Source: Flaccisagitta enflata (lineage: Eukaryota > Chaetognatha > Sagittoidea > Aphragmophora). Taken from it: a stretch of DNA of 64,000 nucleotides. The notes below the pieces were generated by a model. The model had not been told where the DNA came from, did not search any database, and worked only from the letters and a program-made list of their open reading frames with translations. Of the stretch, positions 57,710-64,000 are shown piece after piece. Every line of letters begins with the position of its first letter. Position 1 is the stretch's first letter. The stretch covers positions 6,448,001 through 6,512,000 of the forward strand of contig OZ231128.1 of the NCBI GenBank assembly GCA_965153355.1, written 5' to 3'. The position numbers were made by a program, and so were the translations under genes.

Positions 57710-58830
57710 CAGAGTGCCGGAATCGGCTGAAATTGGCTTTCCCCCCGCCATCATCTGTTTTCTTTGCTTAAATGCTATCAAATGAGCCGTCGCGCGATTT
57801 TCAAATCGATCGGGAACCATCGTTAGGGTGACTTTGAAGTTTCCATAGATTTCTATGACGGAAGAATAAGGCCGGATACATGGCTACCCCAGTCACGTGC
57901 GGGTGGGCAGGGGCCATATTTGAGGTCAGTGGAGCATTTGGGCAGGAGCGGTATAGCCAAAAACCCCATAAACGCCGAAAAAGTAAAGTGTGACGGACCG
58001 ACGGACCGACGGACGGACCGATGGACTGACAAAGCGGGGTGTCGAGTCGCGTAGCACGCGACTAAAGATTTGCATTATAAAAAATATTGATTCCAACGCT
58101 AACACCCCTGACATAATTAGGCTAACTGGGAACATATGCCTTAAAGGGTGAAATATTGGCCTAAACTCTGCAAGATTTTACATAGAGATAGTTAAAATGT
58201 CATATTTTGACATAGTAGAGCAAAATACAGGGATTATTCGCTGGTAGAAGGGTGAGAAGGTGTTGAGTCAGGAATGACGAGTCAGATTGTGACGGATTTT
58301 CCTAGAAATATTTTTACACAAAGATGGCACAACCTTACCGCTGTTTTTCGCGGTCTATACCTAAGTTTTTTGGCTTTGATAGCTAAAAACTCATTCAATT
58401 GATGAAACTGAGTGAGCAGGTCCAAGGAATGGGCAGGGGCAACCCTTGAGGCTGAGAAAAATTGTGCATTAAGGAACATGGTAATAATGGACAAAGTTGG
58501 ACTGTCTGTTATCAGAAAATGGCTATAAAATACGATGTCAACCTATTTTATTTGGTATTTTTGGCTGAACTTAGACGAAATTTACCCCAGTCCATATGCA
58601 CATATCCCAAAGTACCATTTGAATCACTTTGTCAGGCTCAAATACATGAAATTCAAGCCCAGTTCGCCTAATTTTGTCAGGGGTGTTAATTCAATACAAA
58701 CTTCAACCACTCCCTAACAATGGTTCCTGATTGAATTAAAGGGCGCGCGACGGCTCATTTGAAAGGAATTTTGCAAAAGAAAACAATGTGGGCGGAGGGA
58801 AAGCCAGTTTCGCCCGTTTTTGGCACCCTG
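57710..58830. mobile_element. hAT-like element hosting a HINE-like copy
   Basis: Ends CAGAGTGCCGGAATCGGC and, inverse, CAGGGTGCCAAAAACGGGC pair on through GGCTTTCC and AATGAGCCGTCGCGCG for about 130 bp. The flanks ACGCATGT and ACACACGT agree at 6 of 8 positions and differ by transitions, fitting an old 8-bp duplication. No transposase frame. Confidence 0.65.
57867..58063 (-). mobile_element. HINE-like element, type I, nested in the hAT-like element
   Basis: TAAGGCCGGATACATGGCTA start, GTGCGGGTGGGCAGGGGCC box, GACGGACCGACGGACCGACG core, GTCGCGTAGCACGCGACT end. Confidence 0.85.
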
Positions 58831-59050
58831 ACACACGTAGTGGGCAAGGTCAGTATGTAGGTGGACGGGGACAGATAAAATTTGTTAGTCCTTTGAAATC
58901 CATTATTGCACGTTCCCTGTCCGTCACAATGGCTGTTCCCACATCAACTGTGAGAAGTGAGGTTGCCATTACTGAAACTTGTTCTGAAATTTGTTCTTTA
59001 TCTGGACGTGGTGGAAATTTGGGAAACGCCCGAAAATTGTTAGTTTTTTT

Positions 59051-59203
59051 AGCGCTTCAAAGCACGTCCACAAGAGGTTTAGTACGTCCATCCGTCCGTC
59101 CGTACATCCGTCCGTCCGTCCGTCTGTCCGTCCATCCGCCTGTTCGCTTGTCCGTCCATTCACTTGTCCGTCTGTCGTGTACGCATTTGGTCTTAATGTG
59201 TTC
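59051..59203 (+). mobile_element. HINE-like element, diverged ends
   Basis: AGCGCTTCAAAGCACGTCC start (hairpin GCGCTTCAAAGCAC), a long GTCCGTCCGTCCGTCTGTCC core, then CGTGTACGCATTTGGTC; no GGCCTTG. Confidence 0.55.
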
Positions 59204-59610
59204 AGAATTTTAACGAGGAAAAAAAATTGAAGAAAGCATAGTTTTAGTCTGCCTTATGTGGTTAAATTTGAAGGGTAAGGTTAATTGGGACTTTACATGC
59301 TTTTCATGCATAAGTGCTTGACACAGCTTGTCCATCTTATTTTAGGCATTGTTAATCAAAATCTGACATCTAGATCTAAATTTTATTTCAAACCAACCTT
59401 TTTTTGTCGACTGTCGATTTCATACAAACATTCTTTTGATATCTAAAAATAAACTTCCTGAAAATAGAAAACCAAACACTTTGGGAATACCAAGTTCTTT
59501 TGTTTGTTTTTTTTTTTTTCTTATTTTTTTCGTGGCATTAGAAGTCATTTCACCCCCGTTTTTAACAAAATTCTAGAGGTGAATACTCTGCCATGATGTT
59601 GAGAATCGCT

Positions 59611-59740
59611 GATCACGATGACGAGGTTAACGACGACGATGACGATGATGACGACGACGATGACGACGCCAACGACGATAATGACGACGACGATGATGAC
59701 GACGACGACAGTGACAACGCTGACGACAAAGACGATTACG
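59611..59740. repeat. (GAY)n imperfect trinucleotide repeat
   Basis: GACGAC/GATGAC units read as poly-Asp in one frame at 59593-59928. The rest of that frame is not protein-like and no splice or start context supports a gene. Confidence 0.85.
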
Positions 59741-60095
59741 ATATAACGAGACCTCAGACCGTCGCCCCCTTAAAAAGACCTTCTTATGATATTAACAAGA
59801 ATACAAACATTTCCTGCTTTTGCTGCCACAAAATAATCGATTCCTTAAAGAATCTCGCCCCGAATAAAAAACTTCTTCCTGCAATGGCCAATCGAATCAA
59901 ATCAAAATTTTTTGGGTTTCTGAGTTGATTTTTTGGGGCTTTTTTTCTTTTTATGAATTTCGGCCTGGATTTTCTTAGATTGGACTTATACAAAAAAAAA
60001 GGAGCAAAAAAAAACTCATTGATTGAAAAAAAGATTGTTGATTTCTCAATCATCATTCTTTGTCTTGGCATTTCTGTCTACCTGTTAGTCAAAAT

Positions 60096-60099
<4 letters not shown>

Positions 60100-60178
<79 letters not shown>
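60100..60178. repeat. (CT)n microsatellite
   Basis: About 79 bp of pure CT. Confidence 0.95.
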
Positions 60179-60182
<4 letters not shown>

Positions 60183-60439
60183 CATTCCTATTCATTTTTC
60201 CATATTTTCACTTTTTTTTTTTTAAAACTCGTATTTTTAACTTGGATCTAAACAGATTTGATGCCTATTTGTCAGCAGTGCATGTGATGAAAACTAAAAA
60301 AGATTGAAAAAAAGATTTATAAAATGATTGAAGTAGCATCTGTTTATCATCATTTCCGTCCGGGAAAACATCCCAACTTTGACAAAAAAAGAATGATAAA
60401 ACAAAAGTTACATGAACATTGAAGAAAAATCATTGGAAA

Positions 60440-60746
60440 CAAGGCCGTATACACGGCAATACAGTCGCGGACGGTTGGGCAGGAGCAGTAGTGCGAAAAC
60501 CGCTCGGAATTCAACAAGGCCGGATACACGGCCATCAGTTGCGGACGGGTGGGCAGGGGCGGAAATGCGCGTTTTTCCACTTTTCGACTCGATGGTTACG
60601 GACCGACGGAAGGACCGACGGACGGACGGACGGACGGACGGACGGACGGACAAAGCCTCTTATAGAGTTGCGTGTCCGCAACTAAAAATGTGACCGACTT
60701 TCCGACCGACCGACACGGCAAGTTCTAGAGTCGCGTGTCCGCGACT
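60440..60746 (-). mobile_element. HINE-like element, type I, host of a nested copy
   Basis: CAAGGCCGTATACACGGCAA start; the GCTCGGAATTCAA block is cut at 60514 and resumes at AAAAATGTGACC after 60683; GTCGCGTGTCCGCGACT end. The sister copy at 34803 shows the joined site. Confidence 0.85.
60515..60683 (-). mobile_element. HINE-like element nested in another HINE-like element
   Basis: CAAGGCCGGATACACGGCCA start, GTTGCGGACGGGTGGGC box, GACGGACGGACGGACGGACG core, GTGTCCGCAACT end. AA precedes and AAAAA follows, where the empty site has AAAAA: a 2-bp duplication (TT on the other strand). Confidence 0.88.
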
Positions 60747-60812
60747 AAAAAGTACTTATTTGGACGCTCCGTCAAATCATAGGTCTTAAGATTTTATTTG
60801 GTCAGCATTATC

Positions 60813-61033
60813 AGTTGCGGACACGCAACTCTATAAGGGGCTTTGTCCATCTGTCCGTCTGTCCGTCCGTCCGTCCGTGTTATTTAAGTTAAAGATCGAG
60901 AAAATGCGCATTTCTGATGCTGCACTTATGACTGTCTGTGTGTGTGAGTGAGCATGAGGTTGGAGAGGATATGGATGGGGTTCCATGCCCCCGCCCACTT
61001 GTCCGCAACGATATTGTGACCCCGCGTCACTTG
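60813..61033 (+). mobile_element. HINE-like element, type II
   Basis: AGTTGCGGACACGCAACTC start, GTCCGTCTGTCCGTCCGTCC core, GGATATGGATGGGGTTCC block, GACCCCGCGTCACTTG end. Confidence 0.85.
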
Positions 61034-61326
61034 TTTTATCAGTCATTACTTTATAACGTTAGCAAGTCGGATGTCTTCATATCGTGGATGTTACACAGAT
61101 AATTATGAAAACGCAAAAAAAATCTAAGTTGATGTGCCCAGACTTTTATGGAGAAGCAAATCTATTTCACAACACGAGGCAAAGAAGGTTGTTATACAAA
61201 TGTACATAACGACATACGATTTACGGTTTCATTTATTGGAGACGCCTGAGCACGCATTTGAAAAGGACCCTCCTCGAACCATTTTCGGGCGCATATCCTC
61301 AGACACGAAGTTGATCTTTATTTTCA

Positions 61327-61359
61327 ACAATTCTTTTTTTTTTTTTTTTTTTTTTTTTT
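61327..61359. repeat. Poly-T run
   Basis: About 33 T's with no SINE-like body beside it. Confidence 0.9.
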
Positions 61360-61529
61360 GAGGAGATTTGAGGTTTCCAGCTCAGTTATTTAAATCATCT
61401 AAAGCCACGTCCTCTCGTCAGTTATGGCTCTTGGTCTTCGTGGTCGGGATTAAACGGCTGAGAATCGTGTCTTTACATACAAAACATTGTTTGATTTCTG
61501 TTGTTGTGCGACGTCGACGAGATGAAGGA

Positions 61530-61695
61530 CAAGGCCGGATACACGGCAACACACAGTCGCGGACCGTTGGGCAGGGGCAGTAATGCATATGAATAAAAAA
61601 CCGCTTGCAATTAGAAAATATTACGCACGGATGGACGGATGGATGACCGACGGACGGACCGACAAAGCAATGAGTAGAGTCGCGTGTCCGCCACT
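61530..61695 (-). mobile_element. HINE-like element, type I
   Basis: CAAGGCCGGATACACGGCAA start, GGACCGTTGGGCAGGGGC box, GATGGACGGATGGATGACC core, GTCGCGTGTCCGCCACT end. Confidence 0.83.
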
Positions 61696-61814
61696 AAAAT
61701 TCTGTGTATGCGAGCATTGGACAAATCTCTTTTCATTCATTTCGGTTAGGTGCATATTCTGCATCTGTCCATCTGTCCGGAGGTTGAGATGGAGACCTGT
61801 AGCTTTTTCAATAG

Positions 61815-62021
61815 TCACAATCTCCCATGAATAATTCCAGCAGCGATATTTATCACAACAAAAAATGCTTGAACGGTGAAACGATCAATATTCAAATTTC
61901 CGTCCATGATTGCATTATTATCAAAAGTGCCATTGTTACTTTTCCATACTGGTAACTTGGCATTATCATGGGCGAATTTAGCCCCTAGGCCTATTGTCAA
62001 TTGCGTCTGCCACACCAGGCC
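61815..62021 (-). CDS. Weak exon candidate
   Basis: On the - strand an AG at 62022-62023 is followed by about 68 open codons (GLVWQTQLTIGLGAKF...) with a hydrophobic end (TVQAFFVVINIAAGII) and a stop at 61815. The composition is protein-like and the region is unique in the window. The donor side is unconvincing. A distant resemblance to a transporter membrane segment is too weak to use. It could be chance. Confidence 0.2.
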   Translation of the reverse strand, partial: GLVWQTQLTIGLGAKFAHDNAKLPVWKSNNGTFDNNAIMDGNLNIDRFTVQAFFVVINIAAGIIHGRL

Positions 62022-62823
62022 CTGAATACGGACTCGCTATTTATTTGTGAATCTTCTCTGGAACTTCTTTTCTTTACTTCTAGTTGTATTCTTAACTAAA
62101 TGGACTCGAGAAGTTAAAAGTCGACGGATTGAAATGACTTCTTTTGAGCCGCGGGTGGTCCGTTATAAAAATAAAAAAAACTTTTTTACTTCTCATCATT
62201 TATTTCTGCGTTAATCCGTTTATATAAATTTTGTACGCGTGATCAACTTTATGTATTTCTTTTATTTTTACTCGGCAACGGCAAAGCCAGAAAGGGGGGG
62301 GGGGAAATATCATCATAAATCATCATCGCGTTTTTTGGGGTTAATTTTTGAAACCCATTCTTTTGCCATGATTCATGAAGCGTGCCATTTTGTAGGCCAT
62401 TTTGTAGGCAGTACTGTCATCTTTGAGTTAGGAGCTTGACCCCCCCATTTTCGACTTCTTTACTTTAACCCATGAGGTTGCTTTCATATCATGAGCTCCA
62501 AAATTCTCCAATAACCCCAAAGCCCACATAGCTTCTTGCGCCTAAAAGAAGACCCAGACTATTTCGGGCTTTGCGATGGTTATTTTGATCCTCATAGGCA
62601 TTCGTTTTGAAGGATTTTCGTGAGATAGAGAAAAAGAGAGAAAATGGGATTTATTGGAAGGACCAAAAGGACGATTTTTCGTGAACTGATGTTTGTTCCA
62701 TTTAGCAGATTTTTTGGGGTTTGCAATGTTGGCTTAAACATAAATCCTAAATCACTCTTTTTTTCTTTCTCTGTTGTCTATTTTTTTTCTTTCTTTGTTG
62801 TCTATGTTTTCTTCACCTACATA

Positions 62824-63425
62824 TGACGGCAAATTTTTGAAGGAAAATGAAGTGTTACTTTTTGCATCATTATCGGGACAATGATGAAACTGGAATGCTT
62901 TTAGTGGACAAATTGTCTCTAAAGACACTTGATGCATACATTTTTATCATATTCTGACTTAAAATGTAATTTGAACCATGCGATTCACATGTATACAAGC
63001 AAGAAACTGATGTTTTTTAAGTGAATTTCTGTTCACATTTTTTCTTCATTTTCTGAGGTCAAAATTCTAAGAAAGCTAAACACAGGGAAATTTTGCATTT
63101 TGAAAAACATAGTTCTGTAATCAATATAGAAGAGAACTATGTTCTTTGTTTTTTTCATTTTTTCATTTCCTATGCAAATTGAAAATTTCAACCAGCCCCT
63201 TGTCAGTGACTAGAAATAAGATAAGTACAAATTTTCAGAAAAAAATTTTGGTAACATTGGCTTAACTTGGTCCTCTTGCTGAGCAAACGCAAATTTTTCA
63301 ATAATATGTCTGAGCCATCTCCATCACATTTATTCATTTTTTTTTTTTTTGCATTTTCATTTATATACTTTTTCCATTTTGACCATCTTTGAAACACAAA
63401 TGTTGCCTTGGGAGGGACGCCGTCA
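62824..63425 (+). mobile_element. TA-flanked MITE, TGACGGC ends, copy 2
   Basis: TGACGGCAAATTTTTGAAGG at the left, GGACGCCGTCA at the right, TA at 62822-62823 and 63426-63427. About 85% like 46862-47473 in the same orientation. Confidence 0.78.
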
Positions 63426-63859
63426 TATTCTATTCTTTCCCTTTTTTTTCTTCCTTTTTTCGCTTTTCCAGCCACGCATTACACAACCACTTTGAGCATC
63501 TTCACCCGTTCCTTACGCATCGAGACAAAACCCATCCATCATGACATACTCCACCTTTTTCATCTCAACACTCTTTTAAATATCTTCATCTCTTTTATTA
63601 CCCTTTTTTTCATTCGATTTTGCCGCTTCATCTTGAGAGTTAAGTGAGAACTTTCGGTTATTCACTGAAATTTGGAGCTTTGGCCAAAGAACTAAATCTG
63701 TCCCGAGGCTAAATTGCGCCTTAACGCTCCTCCAGCCCATCCACCCCATGGAGCTTTTCCACCCACATCACTGTGTTCTGAGAGCGACTCAAAATTGGAC
63801 AAAAATCACCTGAAGGATTTATTGTTTTGTAATATTGTAAAATCACATAATAAATATAA

Positions 63860-64000
63860 AGAATATCATTTTTTTTATTTTTTGTCATTTCTTGTCATTT
63901 CTTGTCATTTCTTGTCATTTCTTGTCATTTTTTATCATTTTTTGTCATTTTTTGCCATTTTTATGATTTTTGTCATTTTTGTCATTTTTGTCATTTTTTA
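63860..64000. repeat. TTGTCATTTC tandem repeat running off the window
   Basis: Units TTGTCATTTC then TTGTCATTTT of 9-10 bp. Similar TCATTTT units form the core of the HINE-like copy at 1856-2395, so this may be part of another such element beyond the edge. Confidence 0.8.

Noticed and set aside
59593-59928. Poly-aspartate protein frame
   Set aside because: A GAY trinucleotide repeat with no protein-like sequence after it and no splice evidence.

Overview
This is a repeat-dominated stretch of an animal nuclear genome. The clues are GT-AG split coding exons, an APE-endonuclease LINE remnant, very long di-, tri- and tetranucleotide microsatellites, and dozens of small non-autonomous DNA transposons. 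I cannot name the species. The high load of elements with internal GTCY/GTCS tetranucleotide runs fits an invertebrate, but that is inference. No rRNA, tRNA, CRISPR array or bacterial-style operon is visible, and almost every long open frame is a translated simple repeat.

Genes. One convincing gene lies on the + strand at 15409-22095. Six coding exons join in phase to a 227-residue protein with a signal peptide, a six-cysteine segment, a charged helical middle and a Gly/Ala-rich hydrophobic C-terminus. I do not recognise the family. Just upstream of its last exon are two decayed tandem copies of the start of that exon. A probable terminal exon of a second, unrecognised gene is on the - strand at 57371-57556, and a weaker exon candidate is at 61815-62021 (-). 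A degenerate LINE endonuclease piece is at about 26740-27210 (-).

Mobile elements, left to right. At 1160-6045 there is a 4.9-kb foldback element with arms of about 1.5 kb and a perfect 9-bp target duplication, which is the Mutator-like signature. Through the whole window run about 45 copies of one TIR-less family: a palindromic hairpin end, a (GTCS)n core and a GGCCTTG end. At two nested insertions the empty site can be read and shows insertion in a T-run with a TT duplication. This architecture matches Helentron-associated elements (HINE / mini-me / DINE-1-like); I call it 'HINE-like' below. A second family (E) has long terminal inverted repeats around a 20-21 bp GC-rich minisatellite (19333-19956, 39094-39640, 50348-51105, 54132-56040). 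TA-flanked MITEs and foldbacks are at 8307, 20092, 22363, 32153, 33129, 41133, 42883, 46367, 46862 and 62824. TWA-flanked Harbinger-like MITEs are at 29607 and 30722. Probable hAT-like elements with 8-bp duplications are at 14736 and 57710. Many are nested, so relative ages can be read.

Stretches where I see no gene or recognisable element: 1-637, 797-1150, 8745-9108, 9192-9834, 12306-13880, 15176-15408, 27230-28107, 28430-29157, 34260-34802, 47480-47780, 48150-48542, 52070-52358, 53480-53950, 56570-57370, 59210-59610, 60180-60439, 61034-61529, 62030-62823 and 63430-63860. They are AT-rich with only short repeats.
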